Origin: Devosia submarina
Lineage (GTDB): Bacteria; Pseudomonadota; Alphaproteobacteria; Rhizobiales; Devosiaceae
Length of the DNA: 64,000 bases
Direction of reading: 5' to 3'
Assembly: GCF_003056345.1 (NCBI RefSeq)
Contig: NZ_PYWB01000001.1
Coordinates: 1 to 64,000 of the forward strand
Shown: in pieces, positions 18,196 to 27,097 of the stretch
Position numbering within the stretch: the first letter of the stretch is position 1
Layout: every line of letters begins with the position of its first letter
The notes under the pieces: generated by a model
What the model saw: the letters and a program-made list of their open reading frames with translations, nothing else
What the model was told of the DNA's origin: nothing
Databases searched by the model: none
Made by a program: the position numbers and the translations under genes

Positions 18196-19151
18196 TTCTT
18201 TCGCGCGATGGTCAGGCGAACGGCGTCGACAATGCCGGCTTCGTTGAGCCCGAAATGGTCAAACAGCCATTCGGCCGAGCCCGTGGGTACGAAGCCGGGG
18301 AAGCCCAGAATGCGCATCGGCACCGGACTGGTTGTGGACACCACTTCGGCAATGGCGCCGCCGAGGCCGCCCCTGACGGAATGTTCTTCGACGGTGACGA
18401 TGGCGCCGGTGTCGGCAGCGGCTGCGATGGCGGCTTCATCGAGCGGATTGACCGTGGCCATGTTGACGACGCGAACAGAAATGCCATCGGAGGCGAGCGC
18501 CTTGGCAGCAGCGACGGCGCGATGCACCATTGTGCCATTGGCGATGATGGTGGCGTCGTTGCCTTGGACCAACGTTTCGCTTTTGCCGATCTCGAAGACC
18601 GCGTCTTCTGGGCGCTCGAGCGCCGGGACCGCCATGCGGCTGACCCGGACGAAGACCGGGCCATCATGGGCCGCGGCGGCCTTGATTGCTTCGGCCGTCT
18701 GCCAGGGATCGGCCGGCACGATCAGCTTCATGTTGTTGAAGAGCCTGAGCCAGGCGAGATCTTCAATGGAGTGATGGGTAGGGCCGAGCTCGCCATAGGC
18801 GACGCCGCTCGACTGGCCGATCAGCTTCACATTGACATTGCTGTAGGCGATATCGGCCTTGACCTGTTCCAGGGCACGGCCCGTGATGAAGCAGGAGGCA
18901 GCCGACACAAACGGCACCTTGCCGCCATTGGCCAAGCCTGCACCCACTGCAACAAGCGTTTGTTCGGCGATGCCGACATTGACCATGCGTTCGGGGAATT
19001 TCTTGCGGAAGCCGGCCAGCTTGGACGAGCCGACGCTGTCGCTGACCACGGTGACGATGCGAGGGTCGCTCTCGGCGAGGGCCTCGATGGTGGTGGCGAA
19101 ACTGTCGCGGCAGTCGAAAAAACCGCTCTTGGAAGGGGCAGCAGCGCTCAT
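18192..19151 (-). CDS. Transketolase, C-terminal subunit (candidate apulose-4-phosphate transketolase B)
   Basis: 319 residues covering the pyrimidine-binding and C-terminal transketolase domains. The motif MVNVGIAEQTLVAVGAGLA near residue 60 contains the Glu that activates thiamine diphosphate. It is read in the TGATG overlap after the N-terminal subunit and overlaps the kinase start by four bases. Split transketolases of this kind serve specialised routes (D-apiose; sulfoquinovose); the adjacent FGGY kinase favours the apiose type over the sulfo-transketolase type, which uses no kinase. Confidence 0.85.
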   Translation of the reverse strand: MSAAAPSKSGFFDCRDSFATTIEALAESDPRIVTVVSDSVGSSKLAGFRKKFPERMVNVGIAEQTLVAVGAGLANGGKVPFVSAASCFITGRALEQVKADIAYSNVNVKLIGQSSGVAYGELGPTHHSIEDLAWLRLFNNMKLIVPADPWQTAEAIKAAAAHDGPVFVRVSRMAVPALERPEDAVFEIGKSETLVQGNDATIIANGTMVHRAVAAAKALASDGISVRVVNMATVNPLDEAAIAAAADTGAIVTVEEHSVRGGLGGAIAEVVSTTSPVPMRILGFPGFVPTGSAEWLFDHFGLNEAGIVDAVRLTIARKK

Positions 19152-19990
19152 CAGACGAGTTCCCGCATGGCTTGTTCGAATTGCTCTTTGTTGGGCACGC
19201 CATGATGCCAGAAGACGTTGTCGTGCATGAAGCTGACGCCCTTGCCCTTGAAGGTGTTTGCAATGACGCAGAGCGGTTTGCCACGGCCCCTCGGGGAGGC
19301 GGAGAGGATGTCCAGAAGCTGGCCGTGATTATGCCCATCGACCATTTCGACATGCCAGCCGAAGGCGCGCCATTTCTCATCGAGCGGATCGAGTGAGGCC
19401 GTGTCCTCGGTCCCGGCGCCCTGCTGCAGGCGGTTGCGGTCAATGATCAGGGTGAGGTTTTCCAGCTTGCGATGCGCCGCCGTCAACGCTGCTTCCCAAT
19501 TGCTGCCTTCCTGCAGTTCGCCGTCGCCGGTGAGCACAAAGGTGCGGAAATCGGCCTTGTCCATCTGGCCGGCAATGGCGATGCCCGTCGCAACCGGCAG
19601 GCCATGGCCGAGTGGCCCGGTATTGGTTTCAACGCCTGGCAAATAGTTGCGGTTGGGATGGCCGTTAAGGGCGGAGAGCGGCTCCATATAGGTCGAGAGA
19701 TCCGTTTCGGGGAAAAAGCCCGCCCGCGCCAGGACCGAATAAAAGGCGCCGGTGCAATGGCCCTTGCTCATCACGAAGCGGTCGCGCTTGGGATCGCGCG
19801 CATTCTTCGGGTCGAATTGCATCACGCCGAAATAAAGGGTCGCCAGGATGTCGGCTGCGCTGAAATCGCCGCCTGGATGGCCCTGTTGCGCTTCATAGAC
19901 CATCTGGAAGCTACGGCGGCGGATCCACAGCGCCTGTGCAGCGATGTCGCTGACCAGATCGTTCTTGAGGGGTGTGGCGGGCGATGGCAA
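19151..19990 (-). CDS. Transketolase, N-terminal subunit (candidate apulose-4-phosphate transketolase A)
   Basis: 279 residues if started at TTG 19990, which has GGGAGG five bases upstream; a longer 306-residue form from TTG 20071 is possible but lacks that site. The thiamine-diphosphate motif GDGELQEGSNWEAAL through LIIDRNRLQ (GDG ... NR) is intact, as are GHPGGDFSAADILA and SKGHCTGAFYS. It is the first gene of the reverse-strand operon and requires the next gene product to form an active enzyme. The start is uncertain; the identity is not. Confidence 0.85.
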   Translation of the reverse strand: MPSPATPLKNDLVSDIAAQALWIRRRSFQMVYEAQQGHPGGDFSAADILATLYFGVMQFDPKNARDPKRDRFVMSKGHCTGAFYSVLARAGFFPETDLSTYMEPLSALNGHPNRNYLPGVETNTGPLGHGLPVATGIAIAGQMDKADFRTFVLTGDGELQEGSNWEAALTAAHRKLENLTLIIDRNRLQQGAGTEDTASLDPLDEKWRAFGWHVEMVDGHNHGQLLDILSASPRGRGKPLCVIANTFKGKGVSFMHDNVFWHHGVPNKEQFEQAMRELV

Positions 19991-20090
19991 GGCGGCCTCC
20001 CAGAGCTCGGTGGCCGCATCAAGCAGCCCTGTTTGCCGATGATTGGTACAGGGCGATCCGCTAACGTGCAATAAGGAAAATCTTTGATTA

Positions 20091-20123
20091 TTTTCGTTTC
20101 ATGTTCCGAATGGTCTCGGAACA
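20091..20123. promoter_or_regulatory. Candidate DeoR-type operator between transketolase operon and its regulator
   Basis: TGTTCCGA (20102-20109), six bases, TCGGAACA (20116-20123): a perfect 8-base-arm palindrome in the middle of the divergent gap. Immediately left lies TTTTCGTTTC (20091-20100), the kind of T-rich CG repeat bound by DeoR-family proteins such as GlpR. The adjacent DeoR gene is the obvious partner. Confidence 0.55.
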
Positions 20124-20226
20124 CAGCGCAATCGCTGCTAGCGGTTTCACCTCAATGGCCTTAGAGAGCTTGCGAAATGGCTGTGATCCCGCGCTATGAT
20201 GGCGAGATCGGTTTGGGGGAAACAAG

Positions 20227-21054
20227 GTGCAAAAACCACGGGCGAAGGGCAGGGCAAAGAGCGAAAGCCAAGCTGGCGGGCAGCCGCAATTGCTGGCCGA
20301 ACCGCGCCGCATGCGCATCCTGGAATGGCTGCAGGAAGAGGGCAGTGCACGGGTGCGCGATCTTTCCGCAGCATTCGGCGTTTCGGAGGCGACTATCCGC
20401 CAGGACCTCGAGCGCCTGGACGGTGACGGCTTTATCACGCGCGAACATGGCGGGGCCTATCTCAAATCCATCCCGCAGCAGGTGCAGTCCATGACGCTGC
20501 AGCATGTGCAGAACATGGAGATGAAGCGCGCCATTGGCGCTGCGGCCGCGGCGCTGGTTTCGGACAATGATACACTGATCATCGATTCAGGTACGACAAC
20601 CACCCAGTTTGCCGAGAATTTGAAGGCGCGGCACAACCTCAACATCATCACCAATGCGCTCAATATCGCATTGATCCTGGGTGCCATTCCCTCCAATACG
20701 GTGCATATGCCTGCCGGTCAGTTCAAGGCGCCCACCCTGAGCCTGAGCGGGGAAAAGTCCGTTGAATTCTTTGTCGGCATCTATGCGCAAAAGCTCTTCT
20801 TGGCCACCGCCGGCGTGTCCTTCGGAGTGGGCCTCACCTATCCGGCCATTGGGGACATCTATGTGAAGCGCGCCATGATCAAGGCGGCCTCGCATGTCTA
20901 TCTTCTGGCCGATTCGACCAAGATCGGCCGAGTGTCCTTCTCTGCCCTTGGCGGCGTCGAGATGGTCAACACGCTGATCACGGATGAAGGTATCTCCGAC
21001 GCTGATCGGGCCGAATTCGAAAGACGTGGCGTTGAAGTGCTGATTGCCCGCTAA
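20227..21054 (+). CDS. DeoR-family regulator of the apiose-type operon
   Basis: 275 residues from GTG 20227. A basic 25-residue leader precedes the DeoR helix-turn-helix (RILEWLQEEGSARVRDLSAA, then VSEATIRQDLERL) and the sensor domain with DSGTTTTQFAENL, the loop that binds a phosphorylated sugar in this family. It is divergent from the transketolase operon across a perfect palindrome and upstream of the oligosaccharide importer. Expected action: repression relieved by a sugar phosphate intermediate of the pathway. Confidence 0.9.
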   Translation: MQKPRAKGRAKSESQAGGQPQLLAEPRRMRILEWLQEEGSARVRDLSAAFGVSEATIRQDLERLDGDGFITREHGGAYLKSIPQQVQSMTLQHVQNMEMKRAIGAAAAALVSDNDTLIIDSGTTTTQFAENLKARHNLNIITNALNIALILGAIPSNTVHMPAGQFKAPTLSLSGEKSVEFFVGIYAQKLFLATAGVSFGVGLTYPAIGDIYVKRAMIKAASHVYLLADSTKIGRVSFSALGGVEMVNTLITDEGISDADRAEFERRGVEVLIAR

Positions 21055-21071
21055 GGCGGGCCTGCCTTTTC
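21046..21071 (+). terminator. Terminator overlapping the deoR stop codon
   Basis: GCCCGC-TAAG-GCGGGC, with the TAA stop in the loop, followed by CTGCCTTTTC. The stem is short but GC-only and T-followed. Confidence 0.6.
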
Positions 21072-21099
21072 GAGCTTTCATGATTGATGCGGAAGGTCA

Positions 21100-21155
21100 T
21101 TGACAAGGCGCTTATCCCTCCATAATCGTTAGTAACCGCAAGAAATCGAAAAAAC
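21100..21155 (+). promoter_or_regulatory. Candidate promoter and regulator site for the oligosaccharide importer
   Basis: TTGACA (21100-21105) with CATAAT 15 bases later (21121-21126; shorter than ideal) would give a leader of about 200 bases. GAAATCGAAAAAAC (21142-21155) is, on the other strand, GTTTTTTCGATTTC, similar to the TTTTCGTTTC element in the deoR divergent region, so the same regulator may act on both. The leader contains GC-rich stems but no riboswitch I recognise. Confidence 0.35.
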
Positions 21156-21335
21156 ATAACAAGCTTGCGGCCGTTGCGGGAGCACACGGGAGTGATGGAC
21201 GTCGAGCGGCCGGACTGGTCGTGCCCAGGCAAAAAGCTTGGGCGCGAGGCTGCAAACTCGCCCCTATTCTCTGGAGCGCCTCGCGTTCGTGGGTTGATCG
21301 GCCAGAGGGGCCGACAGCCGGCAAAGGAGGAGAAT

Positions 21336-23240
21336 ATGGTTCGGCTTCGCCGTACTTTCGTTGCGTCCGTCCTGGGCGCCATGCTGACGACCACCGCATT
21401 GGCACAATCGATGACCGATGTGGGCACGCCCCGCGCGGAAACGCTGATCGTGCAAACCTTCGATGGTCGCGCCGCCAATGCTTCGGCGCAAAATCCGATG
21501 AATTCCTACGCCATCTGGCGCGGTTTCCGCGAACTGGGCTGGAGCTGGTTGTGGGAGATGGACACCGCAACGGGTCAGTCCTATCCCGAACTCGCTGCCG
21601 GGCCGGTGGAAGTGCTCAATGACGAGCATACCCAGTTCCGGGTGAAGCTGCGTGAGGGCGTTTTTTGGAGCGATGGTGTCGAATTCACCGCCGATGACGT
21701 CATCTACTCGCTTGATACCTACAACAAATATCGCAGCCAGCTCGGCCGTGTGGCGGTGATCGCCAATTTTGCCAAAAGCTGGAAGAAGATCGACAACTAC
21801 ACCTTCGAGGTCGAGACCACCCGTCCGTCCTATGACTTCCAAACGGTGATGGGTGTTTACACCTGGGGTTCGCAGTTCGTGATCGTGCCCAAGCACATCT
21901 TCGAACCGCAGGGCGACAATGTCGTCACCTTCCAGAACACCAATGCGGTGACGCTTGGGCCCTACAAGATCAAGGAATTCGATCCCAACGGCGCCTGGCA
22001 ATTGTGGGAGCTGCGCGAGGATTGGGAGCGCTCCGGCTGGGGCAATCTCGGCCAGCCCAAGCCTAAATACGTCCTTTACAAGGATTTCGGCGCTGAAGAG
22101 ACGCGTGCGCTGGCGTTCGTTCAGAATCAGTACGACGTCGACACCTTCATGAGCCCGGACTCGATCCAGGCTGCCAAGGGGCGCAATCCCAATGTGGAGA
22201 GCTTCTCGCCGGTTTTTCCTTATCATGACATGAACGATGCCTGCTCCTATGGCATCTACATCAATCTGCAAAAGCCCCCCTATGACAAGGAAGAGGTCCG
22301 TTGGGCCCTGGCCCTGGCGCTCAACATGCAGCAGGTCGGCATTTCCTCGATGAGCGGGCAGTTTAAGGCCGGTGCCCTGCCGTTGGCGGACACGCCGATC
22401 ACCAATCCGCTTTACTATGCGCCGCTCCAGACCTGGCTCGAAGACCTCACGCTCGAGGACGGCTACAAGCCCTACAACACCAATTTCGCGGCCGAGCTCA
22501 ACGAAACACTTGCTTCGCAAGGTGTTGATGCATCGCAGCTGCCGACGGGCGAGGGGATCGAGCAGGGCTTCGGCATGGGCTGGTGGAAGCATGACCCCGC
22601 GCAAGCCGCAAAGCTGCTTGAATCCGTGGGCATGAAGAAGGGGGCCGACGGCTTCTTCACCCTCGAAGACGGTTCGCCCTGGGTGATCGAGTTCGTCATT
22701 CCCGGCGACTGGAACAAGGTTATCCAGCGCATCGGCTTCTCGATCGCCGATAGTTGGCGCCAGGCGGGTTTCAACATCAATACCCGCCAGGTGGACAATG
22801 GCGAATGGACGACCGTCCAGAACACCAATGCCCGCAACGAGCTGATGATCAACTGGGGTCAATCCTGCACCTATAACGCGAACTGGCAGAATTCCTGGCG
22901 TCAGTTCGATGCAAGCTATGTGCTGCCGCCGGACTCTACCGATCCGCTCAACGGCAACATCATGCGCGTTACCGACCAGCGCATTTTCGACCTGGTAGCT
23001 GACAGCGCTCAACTGCCGATCGAGGACGAGCAGTTCCTCGAGAACGGCCGGCAGATCGCGAAATACCTGACGGAAGACATGCAGATGATCAATCTGATGA
23101 ACATTCCGACCACGATCCCGACCAACAAGACTTATTGGACTAACTTCCCCAAGCAGGACAATTTCTACGCTGCGCCCTACACCTGGTGGAGTTCTTTCAA
23201 GAAGACTGTCGTGTCGATCGAGCCAACCGGCCAGCAATAG
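21336..23240 (+). CDS. Family 5 solute-binding protein of an oligosaccharide/peptide-type importer
   Basis: 634 residues from ATG 21336 with a perfect AAAGGAGG site six bases upstream; longer in-frame starts are rejected. A signal peptide (cut near ALA-QSM) is followed by the SBP_bac_5 fold (REGVFWSDGVEFTADDVIYS, GPYKIKEF). Although this class is named for peptides, many members in soil and plant bacteria bind oligosaccharides, and binding proteins of this length are typical of that branch. Flanking glycosidases make an oligosaccharide the likely ligand. Confidence 0.88.
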   Translation: MVRLRRTFVASVLGAMLTTTALAQSMTDVGTPRAETLIVQTFDGRAANASAQNPMNSYAIWRGFRELGWSWLWEMDTATGQSYPELAAGPVEVLNDEHTQFRVKLREGVFWSDGVEFTADDVIYSLDTYNKYRSQLGRVAVIANFAKSWKKIDNYTFEVETTRPSYDFQTVMGVYTWGSQFVIVPKHIFEPQGDNVVTFQNTNAVTLGPYKIKEFDPNGAWQLWELREDWERSGWGNLGQPKPKYVLYKDFGAEETRALAFVQNQYDVDTFMSPDSIQAAKGRNPNVESFSPVFPYHDMNDACSYGIYINLQKPPYDKEEVRWALALALNMQQVGISSMSGQFKAGALPLADTPITNPLYYAPLQTWLEDLTLEDGYKPYNTNFAAELNETLASQGVDASQLPTGEGIEQGFGMGWWKHDPAQAAKLLESVGMKKGADGFFTLEDGSPWVIEFVIPGDWNKVIQRIGFSIADSWRQAGFNINTRQVDNGEWTTVQNTNARNELMINWGQSCTYNANWQNSWRQFDASYVLPPDSTDPLNGNIMRVTDQRIFDLVADSAQLPIEDEQFLENGRQIAKYLTEDMQMINLMNIPTTIPTNKTYWTNFPKQDNFYAAPYTWWSSFKKTVVSIEPTGQQ

Positions 23241-23250
23241 GCTGGAATCT

Positions 23251-23283
23251 GCGGGGCGGCCAATGTCCTCCTGGCCGCCCCGC
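23251..23283 (+). terminator. Intercistronic hairpin after the family 5 binding-protein gene
   Basis: GCGGGGCGGCCA / TGGCCGCCCCGC, a perfect 12-base-pair stem with a 9-base loop, 10 bases after the stop and without a following T run. It parallels the hairpin at 11885-11921 and probably stabilises the binding-protein mRNA or attenuates the permease genes. Confidence 0.7.
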
Positions 23284-23391
23284 TTCCATGCTGCGCTCAA
23301 GCACGGCGCTCCCATCGGCCCCGTCCATGCTGGGCGTGGTGACGAGGCAAGCGCCAGCCGGACCGGCAACACACTATCCAAGGACTGACCA

Positions 23392-24393
23392 ATGGGTGTT
23401 CTCGCCTACGTCGCCAAGCGTTTCGGACTTTATCTTGCAGTCCTGTTTATCGGGCTGACGATCACGTTCATGCTGCCGCGCCTCATGCCGATCAATCCGG
23501 TGGATGGCTATATTGGACAGATCCAGTCACGCGCTAATGGCACGCTGACGCCCGAGGCGATCGCAGAGATGCGCGCGAACCTTGAGGTGCTCTATGGGCT
23601 GCAGGGCGATATTTTCACCCAATACTTGTCCTATCTCAAGCGCGTCATCATCGACTTCGATTTCGGGCCGTCCTTTACCTATTACCCCACTGAAGTCTCG
23701 ACCATGATCGTGACGGCTCTGCCCTGGACGCTGGGGCTGCTGCTGACCTCGACGGTGATCGCGTGGCTGCTGGGCAATATGGTGGGGCTGGTGGCCGGCT
23801 ATTTCCATAAGCAAAAAGCCGCTTCGATCCTCGAATTCATCGGCATCCTGCTTTACCCCATCCCCTATTATATCCTGGCCGTATCGGTGCTGCTGATCCT
23901 GGCCTATATCTTCCCGATCTTCCCGCTCTCCCCGACCTTTCCGGTGGGCGAGATGACCTGGCCCAAGGTGGGCATGATCATCTACAATTCGCTTTTGCCG
24001 GCGATCACCCTGGTTCTGGCGGGCTTTGGCTGGAACATCCTGTCGATGAAGGCCCTGGCGGTTGCCACCACCGAAGAGCCTTATGTCACCTATGCCCGGC
24101 TTAAGGGCGCTTCGAACTGGACGCGGATGACGCGCTATGTGTTCCGCAATGCGCTCTTGCCGCAGGTGACGGCGCTGGCGCTCTCGCTGGGCATGATCTT
24201 CAATGGCGCGCTGCTGACCGAGATCATTTTCTCCTATCCCGGCATCGGGCTGATCATGCGCACGGCCTCCACGGGCGGCGACTACAACGTGCTTTATGGC
24301 GCGATCACGCTGTCGATCCTGGCCGTGGCCACAGCGGGTCTCGTGATCGACCTCATCTATCCTCTTCTTGACCCACGGATCCGCACCAAATGA
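23392..24393 (+). CDS. DppB-type permease of the oligosaccharide importer
   Basis: 333 residues with the N-terminal FGLYLAVLFIGLTITFMLPR segment of DppB-like permeases, six membrane spans and the coupling loop EEPYVTYARLKGASNWTRMT near residue 225. It forms the channel with the next gene product, whose ATG overlaps its stop. Confidence 0.9.
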   Translation: MGVLAYVAKRFGLYLAVLFIGLTITFMLPRLMPINPVDGYIGQIQSRANGTLTPEAIAEMRANLEVLYGLQGDIFTQYLSYLKRVIIDFDFGPSFTYYPTEVSTMIVTALPWTLGLLLTSTVIAWLLGNMVGLVAGYFHKQKAASILEFIGILLYPIPYYILAVSVLLILAYIFPIFPLSPTFPVGEMTWPKVGMIIYNSLLPAITLVLAGFGWNILSMKALAVATTEEPYVTYARLKGASNWTRMTRYVFRNALLPQVTALALSLGMIFNGALLTEIIFSYPGIGLIMRTASTGGDYNVLYGAITLSILAVATAGLVIDLIYPLLDPRIRTK

Positions 24394-25307
24394 GCACGGA
24401 TATCAACAATGCCGATCCGGTGGCGCTGGTCGTTGCGCCGCCCGTGGCCGGCAAGAAGGGGCGCCGCAAGGGCGGGCTGCTCTGGCTGCTGAACGCCCGG
24501 CTGGCCGTGGGTCTGGTCATCCTCCTCGTCATGGGGCTGGGAAGCTTCATCCTGCCGCTCTTTGCGCCGGCGGACCCGTCCCTCCAGGCGACCTATATGC
24601 GCAATTTGCCCATGTCGAACGTTCATTGGCTAGGGACCAACTCGCTGGGGCAGGACATTTTCTGGTTCCTGGTCTTTGCCATCAAGAACTCGCTTATGCT
24701 CGGAGTGCTGGTGGCTGTCGGCGTGACCATCGTTGCGACCATCGTCGGCCTTAGCGCCGGCTATATCGGTGGCGCTTTCGAGCGCGTGGTGATGCTGTTT
24801 GTGGACACGTTTATCACCATTCCCTTGCTGCCGATCCTGATCATCCTCGGCGCGCTGATCCGCGGGAACACGTCGTTCTTCACCGTTGGATTGATCATCA
24901 TCATCTTTGGCTGGGCTTGGGATGCGCGCACGGTTCGCGCCATGGCGCTGTCGCTGCGCGAGCGCGAATTCATCAACATGGCGCGCTTCTCGGGGGCCAA
25001 CACGATCGACATCCTGGCCAAGGAAATCTTCCCCTATGTGTCGGCCTATATCCTTGTGGGATTCATCAACACGGTGCTCTTCGCCATAAACACCGAGGCG
25101 ACGCTGGCGGTGATCGGCCTTTCCAAGGTGGAAGTGCCGACGCTGGGCTCCATTATCTTCTGGGCGCTGAGCTATAATGCGCTCTTTACCGGGCAATATG
25201 CGTGGATCGTGGCGCCGATCATTGCGACCGTGACCCTGTTTCTTGGGCTTTTCCTCACCTCGACCGGCTTTAACCAGGCCTTTGCCAGCAGACGGGGTGT
25301 CTCATGA
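24390..25307 (+). CDS. DppC-type permease of the oligosaccharide importer
   Basis: 305 residues. The N-terminal cytoplasmic tail is basic and is followed by a first membrane segment and the large periplasmic loop LAPADPSLQ with HWLGTNSLGQDIFW, a DppC hallmark. The coupling loop reads EREFINMARFSGANTIDILA. It overlaps both neighbours by four bases (ATGA). Confidence 0.9.
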   Translation: MSTDINNADPVALVVAPPVAGKKGRRKGGLLWLLNARLAVGLVILLVMGLGSFILPLFAPADPSLQATYMRNLPMSNVHWLGTNSLGQDIFWFLVFAIKNSLMLGVLVAVGVTIVATIVGLSAGYIGGAFERVVMLFVDTFITIPLLPILIILGALIRGNTSFFTVGLIIIIFGWAWDARTVRAMALSLREREFINMARFSGANTIDILAKEIFPYVSAYILVGFINTVLFAINTEATLAVIGLSKVEVPTLGSIIFWALSYNALFTGQYAWIVAPIIATVTLFLGLFLTSTGFNQAFASRRGVS

Positions 25308-26218
25308 TCCGCCTCAACGACCTCAAGATCAGCTACAGGCTGGGCACACGGACGATCGATGCCGTGGATGGCGTGACTCTGACCATTCCCGACAATTGCG
25401 TCGTAGGCATTGCGGGGGAATCCGGGTCAGGCAAGTCGACGCTGATGAAGGCGATCTATGGGGATATTCAATCGCCCATGTACCTGTCCCGCGGCTCGAT
25501 CGATTATGGGCTCAAGGGGGCGGACGGCAGCCCGGTCACTGCTGAAAACGTACGCAAGGAATGGTTCAAGACCATTTCCTATATTCCGCAATCTTCCATG
25601 AACTCGCTTAACCCGGTGATCCGCATCCGCGAGCAGTTCATCGATTTCCCCGGCACGGACAGCAACAAGAAGCGGGTGCTGGAGCGGGCGCGCGACTATA
25701 TCGGCAAGCTAGGCCTGCCGGCCGAAGCCATGGATTCCTACCCGCATCAGCTTTCGGGCGGCATGCGGCAGCGCATGATGATTGCGCTCGCAACGTTCTT
25801 TCAGCCCGAACTGATCATCGCCGACGAGCCGACTACGGCGCTCGATGTGGTGGTGCAAAAAGACATTCTCATGCTGCTCATGGAGCTGCAGGAGAAAATG
25901 GGCAACACCATCCTCGTGGTCTCGCACGACATGGGCGTCCATTATCAGGTCACCCACAAGATGCTGATCATGTATGCGGGAAGGGTGGTCGAATATGGGG
26001 ACACGGACAGTGTCTTCGCGGACCCGCAGCACCCTTATACCAAGATGCTGATCGACTCCCTGCCCACCATTGGCGACGATTCCATGCGTGGCGTGATGGC
26101 GAGCCAAGCCGGGGCGGGGGGCGACCGAGCTTACAGGGTCGAGCCCAATCTCATCGAGGTGAAGCCGGGCCATTTCGTTGCCCAGCCAGCGCGGCAAAAG
26201 GAAGAGGTTCTGGCATGA
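25304..26218 (+). CDS. DppD-type ATPase of the oligosaccharide importer
   Basis: 304 residues. Walker A GESGSGKST, signature LSGGMRQRMMIA, Walker B ELIIADEPTTALD and the OppD-type C-terminal segment DPQHPYTKMLIDSLP are present. It has fewer cysteines in the C-terminal extension than OppD proteins that carry an iron-sulfur site; none is obvious. Confidence 0.9.
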   Translation: MIRLNDLKISYRLGTRTIDAVDGVTLTIPDNCVVGIAGESGSGKSTLMKAIYGDIQSPMYLSRGSIDYGLKGADGSPVTAENVRKEWFKTISYIPQSSMNSLNPVIRIREQFIDFPGTDSNKKRVLERARDYIGKLGLPAEAMDSYPHQLSGGMRQRMMIALATFFQPELIIADEPTTALDVVVQKDILMLLMELQEKMGNTILVVSHDMGVHYQVTHKMLIMYAGRVVEYGDTDSVFADPQHPYTKMLIDSLPTIGDDSMRGVMASQAGAGGDRAYRVEPNLIEVKPGHFVAQPARQKEEVLA

Positions 26219-27045
26219 CGCTCATCCTCAAGACCGAAAACCTCAACAAGGTTTATCGCCTCGGCGGCTTCATGCGGGCCAAGCCCATCCAGGCTCTGAA
26301 CGAGGTCAACATCACTGTCGAAAGCGACAAGCCAGTGGTGATCGCCGTTGTCGGCGAGTCGGGCAGTGGCAAGACGACCCTGGCAAAGACGCTGCTGCGG
26401 CTCGAAGCACCCACAAGCGGACGGGTGATCGTTTATGATGATGTCGTTGCCGGGCCCGGAGCCATTCCATCCAGGAAGAGTTTTTTAGGGCTGGTGCAGC
26501 CCATTTTCCAGAACCCCTTCGAAGCGTTCAGCCGCTATCGGCCGGTGGACATCTATCTCGAAGAGACTGCTAGGCGCGTGGCCGGCATGGACGGGGAGGC
26601 GGCGGAGGTCGCAGTGGCTGACGCGCTCAAAAGCGTGGGCTTGGATTACGATCAGGTGCGCGGCAAATATACCGCGCAGTTCTCGGGCGGCGAATTGCAG
26701 CGCATCTCCGTGGCTCGGGCTTTGATCCCGAACCCCAAGCTGATCGTTGCTGACGAGCCGGTCAGCATGATCGACGCTTCGCGCCGCATGATCATCATCA
26801 ATCTTTTCAAGCGGCTGCGCGACGAGGCAGGGCGGAGCTTTGTCTACATCACCCACGACCTTGCCACAGCCTATTACATCTCCGACTTCGTAGCCGTGAT
26901 GAACAAGGGGAGGGTGGTGGAGTTCGGGCCCGCGCGGCAGGTGATGTCCGATCCACAGCATGACTATACCCGCCTGCTGCTGTCTTCCATCCCGACCACA
27001 ACGAGCCGCTGGCGCGAACGCCCGCGCCGCGTCGCCAACGGCTAG
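26215..27045 (+). CDS. DppF-type ATPase of the oligosaccharide importer
   Basis: 276 residues. Walker A GESGSGKTTLAKTLLRLE, signature FSGGELQRISVARAL, Walker B KLIVADEPVSMIDAS and the end motif DPQHDYTRLLLSSIP are present. It completes a five-gene importer (binding protein, two permeases, two ATPases) directly upstream of two glycosidase genes. Confidence 0.9.
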   Translation: MTLILKTENLNKVYRLGGFMRAKPIQALNEVNITVESDKPVVIAVVGESGSGKTTLAKTLLRLEAPTSGRVIVYDDVVAGPGAIPSRKSFLGLVQPIFQNPFEAFSRYRPVDIYLEETARRVAGMDGEAAEVAVADALKSVGLDYDQVRGKYTAQFSGGELQRISVARALIPNPKLIVADEPVSMIDASRRMIIINLFKRLRDEAGRSFVYITHDLATAYYISDFVAVMNKGRVVEFGPARQVMSDPQHDYTRLLLSSIPTTTSRWRERPRRVANG

Positions 27046-27097
27046 GCTCCACAAGCCATCCTTTCTCGCAATTCGTTTCAGATTACGGAACAACACG

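Noticed and set aside
14811-19151. Sulfoquinovose transketolase pathway
   Set aside because: Split transketolase fits, but an FGGY kinase is present and no sulfo-sugar isomerase or sulfonate exporter is seen.
18093-19205. Forward open frame of 370 codons opposite the kinase and transketolase genes
   Set aside because: Product is compositionally biased and crosses the junction of two well-supported reverse-strand genes.
21055-21335. Riboswitch in the long leader of the family 5 binding-protein gene
   Set aside because: GC-rich stems are present, but no known riboswitch core is recognisable.
21264-23381. Long open frame (705 codons) on the reverse strand across the family 5 binding-protein gene
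   Set aside because: It is the mirror of a GC-rich, well-supported gene with signal peptide and perfect ribosome-binding site; its translation shows no recognisable family.
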